48,299 bases of DNA. It comes from JAUVZF01 sp964449275 (lineage in GTDB: Bacteria; Planctomycetota; Phycisphaerae; FEN-1346). Within the stretch, counting starts at the first letter, position 1, and every line of letters begins with the position of its first letter. This document shows, piece after piece, positions 41,758-48,299 of this stretch. A program made the position numbers and the translations under genes. The stretch spans positions 1-48,299 of the forward strand of contig CAYVAM010000007.1 of assembly GCA_964449275.1 (NCBI GenBank). Reading direction: 5' to 3'. A model generated the notes under the pieces. That model did no database searches. It was not told the origin of the DNA and saw only the letters and a list, made by a program, of their open reading frames with translations.

Positions 41758-41785
41758 GCGCGGTGGGCGCGGAAACCCACCGCGC
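41758..41785. repeat. GCGCGGTGGG hairpin repeat
   Basis: GCGCGGTGGG (41758-41767) and CCCACCGCGC (41776-41785). Second member of an adjacent pair; lies just downstream of the leuC stop. Confidence 0.65.
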
Positions 41786-41805
41786 AGAACTCGCGCCGGA
41801 CCGCG

Positions 41806-43065
41806 TTACCCGACCACCTCATCCGGATGCGTAATGCGGCCGGTGACGGCGCTGGCGGCCGCAACGGCCGGGCTCGACAGGTACACCTGGCTGTCCGGAT
41901 GTCCCATGCGGCCGGTGAAGTTGCGGTTGGTGGTGGCCAGCGCGACCTCGCCCCCCGCCAGAACGCCCATGTGCCCGCCGAGGCACGGGCCGCACGTCGG
42001 TGGCGAGACGACGGCGCCGGCGTCCATAAACACGGCCAGCCAGCCGCGCTCAAGCGCCTCGCGCTGGATCGTCGGCGTGGCCGGGAAGATAAGGCAGCGG
42101 AGGCCGTTGGCGACCTTGCTGCCGTCGAGGATGCGTGCCGCCACCTCCAGGTCGCTCAGCCGCCCGTTCGTGCACGAGCCGATGACGACCTGGTCGAGGT
42201 GCACGTCGGCAAGTTCCGACACGGGCCTCGTGTTCTCCGGCAGGTTCGGACACGCGACGACCGGCTCCAGATTCGTGACGTCCCACTCGAACGTCTGGAC
42301 GTAGGCGGCGTCGGGGTCGCCGGCGTGGTAGACGGCGGTGCGCTGGAGGCGGCCTTCGGCGTAATCGCGCGTGATTTGGTCGGGCGGGACGATGCCGTTC
42401 TTGGCCCCCGCTTCAACGGCCATGTTGCACATCGAGAGGCGGTCGTCCATCGGCAGCGACTCGATGACCGGCCCGGTGAACTCCATCGCCCGGTACAGCG
42501 CGCCCGAGACGCCGATCTCGCCGATGGTGTGCAGAATAAGGTCCTTGCCCGAGATCCACCGGCCGCGCTCGCCCGTGAATGTGAAACGGATCGATTCGGG
42601 TACGCGGAGCCAGACCTTGCCGGTGGCCATGACGGCCGCCAGGTCGGTCGAACCGACGCCCGTGGCAAACGCGCCGAGGGCGCCGTACGTGCAGGTGTGA
42701 CTGTCGGCGCCGATGACCAGGTCGCCCGGCCCGACGACGCCCTGCTCGGGCAGCAGGGCGTGCTCGATGCCGACCTGTCCGACTTCCCAGTAGTGCGTCA
42801 CGTTCTGGGCGCGGGCGAAGTCGCGGAGGACCTTCGCCTGTTCGGCGCTCGCGATGTCTTTGTTCGGCGTAAAATGGTCGGGCACCAGGACGACGCGCTC
42901 GCGGTCCCAGACGGTCTCGATGCCGGCCGCCTCCAACTCCTTGATGGCGATGGGGGCCGTGATGTCGTTGCCGAGGGCGATATCGACGTCGGCGTAGACG
43001 AAGTCGCCCGGCCTGACCGATTCGCGCCCGGCGTGGGCGGTAATGATCTTTTCGGTAATCGTCAT
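41806..43065 (-). CDS. leuC: 3-isopropylmalate dehydratase large subunit
   Basis: 419 residues, the length of the short (type 2) LeuC/homoaconitase group. It isomerises 2- to 3-isopropylmalate in leucine synthesis with a 4Fe-4S cluster held by Cys298 (GSCTNG), Cys358 and Cys361 (PPTCGPCLGG). Other motifs are VIGADSHTCTYGALGAFATG and MGHPDSQVYLSSPAVAAASA. The ATG at 43065 gives the family start MTITEKIITAHAG; one at 43071 adds two residues. No leuD small subunit lies in the window, so its partner is elsewhere. A homoaconitase role cannot be excluded. Confidence 0.93.
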   Translation of the reverse strand: MTITEKIITAHAGRESVRPGDFVYADVDIALGNDITAPIAIKELEAAGIETVWDRERVVLVPDHFTPNKDIASAEQAKVLRDFARAQNVTHYWEVGQVGIEHALLPEQGVVGPGDLVIGADSHTCTYGALGAFATGVGSTDLAAVMATGKVWLRVPESIRFTFTGERGRWISGKDLILHTIGEIGVSGALYRAMEFTGPVIESLPMDDRLSMCNMAVEAGAKNGIVPPDQITRDYAEGRLQRTAVYHAGDPDAAYVQTFEWDVTNLEPVVACPNLPENTRPVSELADVHLDQVVIGSCTNGRLSDLEVAARILDGSKVANGLRCLIFPATPTIQREALERGWLAVFMDAGAVVSPPTCGPCLGGHMGVLAGGEVALATTNRNFTGRMGHPDSQVYLSSPAVAAASAVTGRITHPDEVVG

Positions 43066-43094
43066 GGCCATCGGAAACCGTACTCCATTCCAGA

Positions 43095-43301
43095 TGAGCC
43101 TGCTGCACAAGTCATCCTGGCTTCCGCGTGGTGGCCTTCCCAGGCCACCACGTGTGATTCAGGCGTCTCGCGGCGGCCTGGGAAGGCCGCCGCGCGGTTT
43201 GTGGGCTTCCGCGTGGTGACCTTCCCAGGCCACCACGTGTGCTTCAAGGCGTCTCGCGGCGGTCTGGGAAAGGCCGCCGCGCGGTTTGTGCAACAGGCTC
43301 A
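43095..43301. mobile_element. 207-bp non-autonomous element bounded by 16-bp inverted repeats
   Basis: Left end TGAGCCTGCTGCACAA (43095-43110) and right end TTGTGCAACAGGCTCA (43286-43301) are inverted with one mismatch. Inside are two direct repeats of 85 and 87 bases (43119-43203, 43204-43290), about 94% identical by eye. Each unit has two hairpins, CGTGGTGGCC/GGCCACCACG and GCGGCGGCC/GGCCGCCGC. No coding frame is convincing. Confidence 0.7.
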
Positions 43302-43323
43302 GATGCGCCCCGAAAACCGTGCG

Positions 43324-43632
43324 TCAGTTCTGCCCGAACCGCGCCCGCATACGCGTGGTCCGCCCGAGCGGGTCCTTCAGGTACGCCGCATGGCACTCGG
43401 GGCACAGGTCGAACCGGAACGTCTTGTAGACCTGGTCCTCGAGGTCCTCGGCGTCCGTGTCGGCCATCTCGCCGAGGAGGTCCTGGATCTCGTCGGTGCG
43501 GTCTTCTTCGAGGTCCTCGCTCGTCAGTTCCATCGGGTCGTAGGCGGCGTAGACCTCGACCTTGACGACGTACCGCGTGTCCTCATCGGCCAGCAGCGTC
43601 TTGCCGCACATGTCGCAAGTGAAATGGATCAT
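43324..43632 (-). CDS. Zinc-ribbon protein, uncharacterised
   Basis: 102 residues from the ATG at 43632 with GGCGGGGG eight bases before it. The two cysteine pairs (FTCDMCGKTLL and LCPECHAAYL) are separated by an acidic helix, consistent with a zinc ribbon or rubredoxin-like knuckle. The frame upstream of this ATG is a shadow of the beta-propeller gene. It is the kind of small zinc-binding protein frequent in planctomycetes. Function unknown. Confidence 0.75.
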   Translation of the reverse strand: MIHFTCDMCGKTLLADEDTRYVVKVEVYAAYDPMELTSEDLEEDRTDEIQDLLGEMADTDAEDLEDQVYKTFRFDLCPECHAAYLKDPLGRTTRMRARFGQN

Positions 43633-43807
43633 CGGATGCCCCCGCCTCAACTCGTGCCGTTCCGCAGAAAGCGGCGCCGGGCGAATCATACCATGCGGCC
43701 GGACAAGTGCCAAACGAATCCGCGTGCCCGACCGTGGCGGTGTCGGGTCCATGGCCGCGGACCCCTCGGCAGGTCCAGGTGAAGCGCTGACCGTGGGCCG
43801 CCGCGCC

Positions 43808-45058
43808 TCACGCGGTGGGGTCGGACTCCTTTTCCGACGGTTCCGGCGGCTTCGGCTGCGGCGGCGGCTTGGGTGTCGGCGGCTCGGGTGTCGGCGGCTC
43901 GGGTGTCGGCGGCTCGGGTGTCGGCGGTTCCGGCGGCGCAGGTTCCATCCCGGAGATCGCATAGACGCGCTTGTCCTGGCTGCCGATGTAGACCACGCCG
44001 CCGGCCACGGCGGGCGAGGAGTGGATGTCCTTCTCGGTCCGGAACTTCCACTTGAGTTCGCCCGTCTTGGCGTCGAGGGCGTAAAGATGGTCGTCCTCGC
44101 TGCCGACATAGACCATGCCGCCCGCGACGGCCGGCGAGGAGCGGATGTCGTCTTCGGTCCGGAACCGCCACGCGATCTCGCCGGCGGCCACGTCAATCGC
44201 GTACAGGTGGTCGTCGTTGCTGCCGACGTAGAGCAGCCCGTCGGCGTAGGCGGGGGAGGACCGGATGTCGTCGTCGGCCTTGAACAGTCCCTGCTGCGTG
44301 CCCGTGGCGGCGTCGAGGGCGTACAGGTTCCCCCCGTTGTCGCCGACGTAAACGGTGCCGTCGACGACGGTGGCGGAACTCTCGATGGCCTTGTCGGCCT
44401 TGAATCCCCACCGCTGGATGCCGGTCTGGGTGTCCACGGCGAAGAAATCCCCGCCGGTGTCTCCGACAAAGACCATCCCCTGGGCGACGGCCGGGCTGGC
44501 CCTGATGCCTTTCCTTACCGTCACGCGCCACCGTTCGACGCCGGTCGCGGCGTCGACGGCGTAAAGGCTCTTGTCGTCGCTGCCGAAATAGACGATCCCT
44601 CCCGCGACGGCGGGCGAGGACTTGATGTCGCCGTCGGCCTTGAACTGCCACCGCTCGACACCCGCGGTGGCATCGACGGCGTAGAGGTACCCGTCGTCGC
44701 ACCCGACGTACACCACGCCTCCGACGACGGCCGGAGAGGAGGAAATGTCCTTCTTCGTTCGGAACCGCCAGCGTTCGACGCCGGTCTGCGCGTCGGCGGC
44801 GTACAGGTGATCGTCGTTGCACCCGAAAAAGACCATGCCATCGCTCACAGCGGGCGACGATTCAACCTTGTCGTCGGTCTGGAACCGCCACAACTGCCGG
44901 CGGATCTCCGGAATGGGCGGCGAGTCGTACCGGCCGGTGTGGGCCGCATCGGCACGGAACATCGCGGCGCGACCGCCGGGGGACCCAGCAGCCGGGCCTT
45001 CTGTGGATAGGGCCGCCAGAGCCGCAGCGGCGACCGTTATGGTCAGAATGCGTTTCAT
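43808..45058 (-). CDS. Secreted PQQ-type beta-propeller protein
   Basis: 416 residues from the ATG at 45058, preceded by AGGGGA. Residues 1-25 are a signal peptide. The body contains about eight repeats of 40 residues with pattern SSPAVAGGVVYVGSDD-x-LYA-x-D-x-TG-x-x-W-x-F, an eight-bladed PQQ-like (BamB/quinoprotein) propeller. Without the rest of a quinoprotein dehydrogenase it is more likely a scaffold or binding protein than an enzyme. The tail has PPTPEPPTPEPPTPEPP-type repeats encoded by a 15-base tandem repeat (about 43873-43925), a possible cell-wall or envelope-spanning linker. Confidence 0.88.
   Translation of the reverse strand: MKRILTITVAAAALAALSTEGPAAGSPGGRAAMFRADAAHTGRYDSPPIPEIRRQLWRFQTDDKVESSPAVSDGMVFFGCNDDHLYAADAQTGVERWRFRTKKDISSSPAVVGGVVYVGCDDGYLYAVDATAGVERWQFKADGDIKSSPAVAGGIVYFGSDDKSLYAVDAATGVERWRVTVRKGIRASPAVAQGMVFVGDTGGDFFAVDTQTGIQRWGFKADKAIESSATVVDGTVYVGDNGGNLYALDAATGTQQGLFKADDDIRSSPAYADGLLYVGSNDDHLYAIDVAAGEIAWRFRTEDDIRSSPAVAGGMVYVGSEDDHLYALDAKTGELKWKFRTEKDIHSSPAVAGGVVYIGSQDKRVYAISGMEPAPPEPPTPEPPTPEPPTPEPPTPKPPPQPKPPEPSEKESDPTA
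43873..43925. repeat. 15-base tandem repeat encoding PPTPE units
   Basis: Three to four near-perfect copies of GGTGTCGGCGGCTCG on the plus strand, in the 3' end of the beta-propeller gene. Copy number is likely to vary between strains. Confidence 0.8.
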
Positions 45059-45247
45059 CGGCGGTCCCCTTACGCTTCCCATCGTGTAGGTTAGGCGGAG
45101 CGAGCGGCGGTGAAAAGCCAAAAGTCGGTGGTCCGCAGTCGCGGAATCGCCGTCACTTAGGCCCCTTGTGGTTTTTGGCTTTGGACTTTGAACGTGGGAC
45201 CTTAAACTTACGCTCTCGGTGCGCCGTGGTTAGACTTGCGGCAACCG

Positions 45248-45253
45248 TATAAT
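45248..45253 (+). promoter_or_regulatory. -10 box of the GH63-like gene
   Basis: TATAAT, 32 bases upstream of the ATG at 45285; no clear -35 at 17 bases. Confidence 0.45.
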
Positions 45254-45284
45254 ATTCGGACAAGGGGAACAGGGGACTTCCGTT

Positions 45285-47060
45285 ATGCAGACGAGGATGG
45301 CGGCGGCTGTACTTGCAACAGGTGTTTGGGTGATGGGCCTGGCGGTGGGCCCGCAGGCGGCCGGCGCCGCTTCCAGGGGCGAGCGGCCGAGCCGGCACGT
45401 GCCGCATGTGTACGGCGAGGGCGTGCTTTTTGCTCTCTCCGGCCTCGACGGCAAGACGAGTTCGACGTTGCCGATTGTGGCGAGCACGGTGGGCGACGGG
45501 ATCGGGCTGAAGTTCCATCTGCCGCGGACCCCGATCCTGAGGATCTTCCTGCCGGGCGGCGTGGCGCCGCGGTGGCAGGTGGTGTCGAACGATCTGCTCG
45601 TGGCGAGGGTTCCGCGCGCCGAGTTGCCGATGGTGATCGGTTTCGTGTCGCAGAGCGTGGTGGCGGGCCGCTTGCCGTCAGGGGGACGCGTTGCCCTCGA
45701 GGGCGGCGACACGAGCGCGGTGCTTCTGCGGAACGAAGTGGGCGACAACACGCATTTCGCGTTCGCATACGATCCGAACGGAGCGCCGGCCGCCGCCGCT
45801 GCCGCATCGGTCGCGCTCAGGGTCTCGATCAAGTCGCTGGTGGAGGCGCGGCTCGACTTCTTTGCGACGGCCCCCAAAGGGCCGGAGGGGCTCCGCCGGG
45901 GCCCCGCAACGACGCTGGCCAAAGCGTTCTCGGTCATGAAGGTGAACCTCTACGCGCCCGAGCCGCCCATCATGGTTCGCTGGACGACGCCCTGCCGTTG
46001 GCCGCATCAGTACATGGGCTTGTGGAACTCGGCGTTTCACAGCCTGGGTCTGATGCACCTGGACCTGAAACTGGCGAAAGAGGCCCTCGAGGCGGTGTAC
46101 CTGTTCCAGGGCCAGGACGGTTTCATTCCGCAGCGGATGGGTCCCGGGCAGATGGACGAGAGTTCCCATCCGCCCATCCTGGGCTGGGCGGCGTGGCAGG
46201 TCTACGCCCTGGACAAGATGCGAGACGACGAGTTCCTGAAACGGTCGTTCGACGCCGCTCAGAAGCAGACGACGTGGTTCATGAAGAAACGCCGCCTGGG
46301 TGGGGAACCGCCGTCCCGCAAGGCGCTTGAGTACGGCGAACCGCTCTATTTCTGGAAGTCGGCCGCCGAATCGGGGGCCGAGAACTCGCCGCGGTTCGAC
46401 GGCGGCAGCGACTTCGCCGCCATCGACCTCTCCTGCTATCTGGCCAACGAGTGCCGCACCCTCCAGACCATGGCCCAGCGGCTGGGGTACCGTGAACTGG
46501 CGAAAACCTGGGGCACGCGGGCCCAGGCAATTACGGCCGCAGCACGTAAACGCCTCTGGCATCCGGAACGCAGATTCTTCTTCGACCGCAAACCCGACGG
46601 CGAGTGGCTCGACACCTGGACCTACGCGGGGTTGCTGCCCATCTGGTCGGGCGTTGCCGACGACGCCCAGGCCGCCCACGTCAAGAAGCACCTGCTGAGC
46701 GAGAAGTTCTGGGCCCCCGCCGGCGTGACGACCGTCGCCCGGGACGATCCGAAGTTCAAGAAAGACATGTGGCGCGGGCCGGTCTGGATCAACATCAACT
46801 ACCTGATGATTGAGGGGCTGCGGCGGCGCGGCTGGACGAAGGAGGCGGCCGAACTCCGGACCAGGACTCTTGAACTCATCGAGACGTGGTATCACAAGAC
46901 GGGCACGTTCTCCGAGTTCTACGACCCCGACAACGAGACGCCGCCCTCGGAACTCGCGCGAAAAGGCGACGAGGCCGCCGCCACGCCGACGCCTGTCATC
47001 ACCGACTTCAACTGGACGGCCGCCCTCTACGCCGACCTCCTGCTGCGGCCGAAACCGTGA
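45285..47060 (+). CDS. Secreted GH63-like glycosidase
   Basis: 591 residues. A signal peptide (about 1-29, AVLATGVWVMGLAVGPQAAG) is followed by a beta-rich domain (30-215) and then a helical (alpha/alpha)6-barrel domain: HQYMGLWNSAFHSLGLMHLD, FQGQDGFIPQRMGPGQMDES, HPPILGWAAWQVYALDKMR, GSDFAAIDLSCYLANECRTL and GPVWININYLMIEGLRRRGW. These are features of clan GH-G (GH63 glucosidases, mannosylglycerate hydrolases and GH37 trehalases). Likely catalytic carboxylates lie in ESGAENSPRFDG and FSEFYDPDNE. Predicted periplasmic or secreted. Substrate (alpha-glucosides, mannosylglycerate or related) cannot be fixed. Confidence 0.82.
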   Translation: MQTRMAAAVLATGVWVMGLAVGPQAAGAASRGERPSRHVPHVYGEGVLFALSGLDGKTSSTLPIVASTVGDGIGLKFHLPRTPILRIFLPGGVAPRWQVVSNDLLVARVPRAELPMVIGFVSQSVVAGRLPSGGRVALEGGDTSAVLLRNEVGDNTHFAFAYDPNGAPAAAAAASVALRVSIKSLVEARLDFFATAPKGPEGLRRGPATTLAKAFSVMKVNLYAPEPPIMVRWTTPCRWPHQYMGLWNSAFHSLGLMHLDLKLAKEALEAVYLFQGQDGFIPQRMGPGQMDESSHPPILGWAAWQVYALDKMRDDEFLKRSFDAAQKQTTWFMKKRRLGGEPPSRKALEYGEPLYFWKSAAESGAENSPRFDGGSDFAAIDLSCYLANECRTLQTMAQRLGYRELAKTWGTRAQAITAAARKRLWHPERRFFFDRKPDGEWLDTWTYAGLLPIWSGVADDAQAAHVKKHLLSEKFWAPAGVTTVARDDPKFKKDMWRGPVWININYLMIEGLRRRGWTKEAAELRTRTLELIETWYHKTGTFSEFYDPDNETPPSELARKGDEAAATPTPVITDFNWTAALYADLLLRPKP

Positions 47061-47070
47061 GCGAATCGCC

Positions 47071-47155
47071 GGGTGGCACGGCCACGCTGGCGTGGCCATG
47101 CGCTTCAGCACGCCGAGGTGCCCAACATGGCCACGCCAGCGTGGCCATGCCACCC
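47071..47155. repeat. 30-bp inverted repeat with 25-base loop
   Basis: The left arm 47071-47100 starts GGGTGGCACGGCCACGCTGG. The right arm 47126-47155 is its reverse complement with one mismatch. Each arm is itself near-palindromic (GGCCACGC/GCGTGGCC). It starts ten bases after the GH63 stop and ends 53 bases before the next ATG. No T-tract, so termination is possible only Rho-dependently. Confidence 0.8.
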
Positions 47156-47207
47156 CCGATATGGGGTTTGATTGCAATCACCCTCGCCCGCCGATAGACT
47201 TACCCCG

Positions 47208-48200
47208 ATGCGTGCCGTGGACTCCAGCACGATCGGTCTGACGGCCACCGTGCCGGTGGAGGTGCTGCTGGCGGCCGGGGCGACGCCGCTGGATCTGAAC
47301 AACGTGTTCATCGCGTCGGAGGACCCGACGGCGCTGGTGGCCGAGGCCGAGCACCGCAGTTTCCCCATCAACTGCTGCGCGTGGATTAAGGGCATCTACG
47401 CGACGGTCCGGCGGCTGGGCATCCGGCGCGTCATCGGCGTGGCGCAAGGCGACTGCTCGAACACGCACGCCCTGATGGAGATACTGGCGTCGGAAGGCGT
47501 TGAGGTCATCGACTTCAACTATCCGTATCCGAAGGACGAGTCCGCGCTGGCTGCCGCCATCGACGACCTGGCAGCGCGCCTCGGCACGACGCGCGACGCG
47601 GCCGAGGCCGAGCGCGAACGCCTCGCCGGCGTCCGGCGGACGCTGGCCGAGATCGACCGTCTCACGTGGCAGGACGACAAGGTCGCGGGCGAAGAGAACC
47701 ACCTGTGGCTCGTCGGGTCGAGCGATTTCGGCGGCGGCGTGGCCGACTACGCCCGCCGGGCCGAGGCGTTCCTCGAAGAAGTCCGCGCCCGCACGCCGCT
47801 CGTCTCCCGGTACCGTCTGGGGTATCTCGGCATCCCGCCTGTCTGCTCCGGGTTGTATGCGTTTCTGGAGGACCTCGACGCACGGGTCGTGTTCAACGAG
47901 TTCCAGCGGCAGTTCAGTATGCCGACCGAGGCGGCCGACCTCATCGAGCAGTACGCCGCTTACACGTATCCGTACGGCACGGACGGCCGCATCGAGGACA
48001 TCCGCCGGGCGGTCGGCGAGCGGCGGCTGGACGGCCTGGTGCACTACGTGCAGAGTTTCTGTTTCCGGCACATCCAGGATCGCCTTCTGCGGGAGGCGGT
48101 GGATGTGCCGATAGTGACACTGGAGTTCGACCGGCCCCTGCCGCTCGACGGCCGCAGCCGCACGCGCCTCGAAGCGTTTGTCGAGATGCTCGATACGTAA
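47208..48200 (+). CDS. 2-hydroxyacyl-CoA dehydratase D-component-like protein
   Basis: 330 residues from the ATG at 47208, preceded by CCCC without a good ribosome site; an upstream codon at 47172 is less likely. The family is recognised by IGLTATVPVEVLLAAGATPL, PINCCAWIKG, GVAQGDCSNTHALME and VQSFCFRHIQDRLLRE. Conserved cysteines C56, C57, C83 and C285 could hold an iron-sulfur cluster. Catalytic dehydratases need a partner subunit and an activator (HgdC-type); neither is in the window, so this may be a standalone member of the family. Known members include benzoyl-CoA reductase subunits. Confidence 0.8.
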   Translation: MRAVDSSTIGLTATVPVEVLLAAGATPLDLNNVFIASEDPTALVAEAEHRSFPINCCAWIKGIYATVRRLGIRRVIGVAQGDCSNTHALMEILASEGVEVIDFNYPYPKDESALAAAIDDLAARLGTTRDAAEAERERLAGVRRTLAEIDRLTWQDDKVAGEENHLWLVGSSDFGGGVADYARRAEAFLEEVRARTPLVSRYRLGYLGIPPVCSGLYAFLEDLDARVVFNEFQRQFSMPTEAADLIEQYAAYTYPYGTDGRIEDIRRAVGERRLDGLVHYVQSFCFRHIQDRLLREAVDVPIVTLEFDRPLPLDGRSRTRLEAFVEMLDT

Positions 48201-48202
48201 CA

Positions 48203-48299
48203 GCGCGCCGAGTAAACTCGGCGGCTAACCAGGCGCCACGCCCGTTAGCCGGCGCGCCGAGTAAACTCGGCGGCTAACCAGGCGCCACGCCCGTTAGCC
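48203..48299. repeat. 49-bp tandem repeat running to the window edge
   Basis: Two identical 48-base units (48203-48250 and 48252-48299) separated by one G. Each unit contains GCCGAG-TAAA-CTCGGC and TTAGCC/GGCTAA pairings, so it is related to the TTAGCCGCC hairpins. The array may continue past the window. Confidence 0.8.

Noticed and set aside
43633..44469. N-terminal extension of the zinc-ribbon protein at 43324-43632
   Set aside because: It is a Ser/Thr/Pro/Arg-rich shadow of the beta-propeller gene.

Overview
The window is a very GC-rich bacterial chromosome segment (GC is highest at third codon positions), with short intergenic gaps, many ATGA-type overlaps and sigma70-like promoters close to TTGACA-N16/18-TATACT. 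A diderm envelope is implied by an LptD-like barrel protein, a TolC-like lipoprotein and an HlyD-MacB export system. Together with a V/A-type ATPase operon, secreted GH92 and GH63-like glycosidases, a PQQ-type beta-propeller protein, small zinc-ribbon proteins and dispersed GC hairpin repeats, this points to a Planctomycetota-like organism, perhaps Phycisphaerae. That placement is inference from gene content, not from a marker tree.

Layout. 1-1429 (-): 5' part of a secreted GH92 alpha-mannosidase-type protein. 1849-1924: tRNA-Arg(TCG). 2199-3837: small DUF6485-like protein, trpG/pabA and a zinc-ribbon membrane protein. 4164-7037: LptD-like protein, flanked on both sides by copies of one inverted-repeat element. 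7509-8399: rplM-rpsI with promoter and terminator. 8545-12007: argC-argJ-amidohydrolase, coupled by ATGA overlaps. 12125-17815: TolC-like lipoprotein, HlyD-like fusion protein, MacB-type ATPase and permease, together a tripartite exporter.

17873-28357 is all on the minus strand. From right to left it runs: PTS EIIA-like protein, V-ATPase H, C, I, K, F, E, A, B and D, and a universal-stress protein. Beyond these is a MNT-HEPN pair with its own -10 box. Two genes look frameshifted: atpK, just after its signal peptide, and the 3' end of the HEPN gene. 28551-31372 holds a small zinc ribbon and, on the minus strand, an archease-HPP-RtcB RNA-ligation operon. 31373-32313 is about 0.9 kb of repeat-rich intergenic DNA.

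32314-48299: corrinoid adenosyltransferase (-) divergent from tex (+); a zinc-type dehydrogenase; a coupled pair of uncharacterised genes (-); a cysteine-rich protein; a BrkB/YihY membrane protein (-); leuC (-); a zinc-ribbon protein (-); a beta-propeller protein (-); a GH63-like glycosidase (+); and a 2-hydroxyacyl-CoA dehydratase-type protein (+). The window ends inside a 49-bp tandem repeat.

I saw no CRISPR array, phage module, transposase or classical defence island. The most unusual signals are: (i) a hairpin repeat beginning TTAGCCGC that supplies the in-frame TAG stop codon of three unrelated genes (atpB, tex, the BrkB gene); (ii) two non-coding elements bounded by imperfect inverted repeats; (iii) the two frameshifts; (iv) an HPP membrane protein inside the RtcB/archease operon; (v) a pair of identical 18-bp palindromes 40 bp apart.
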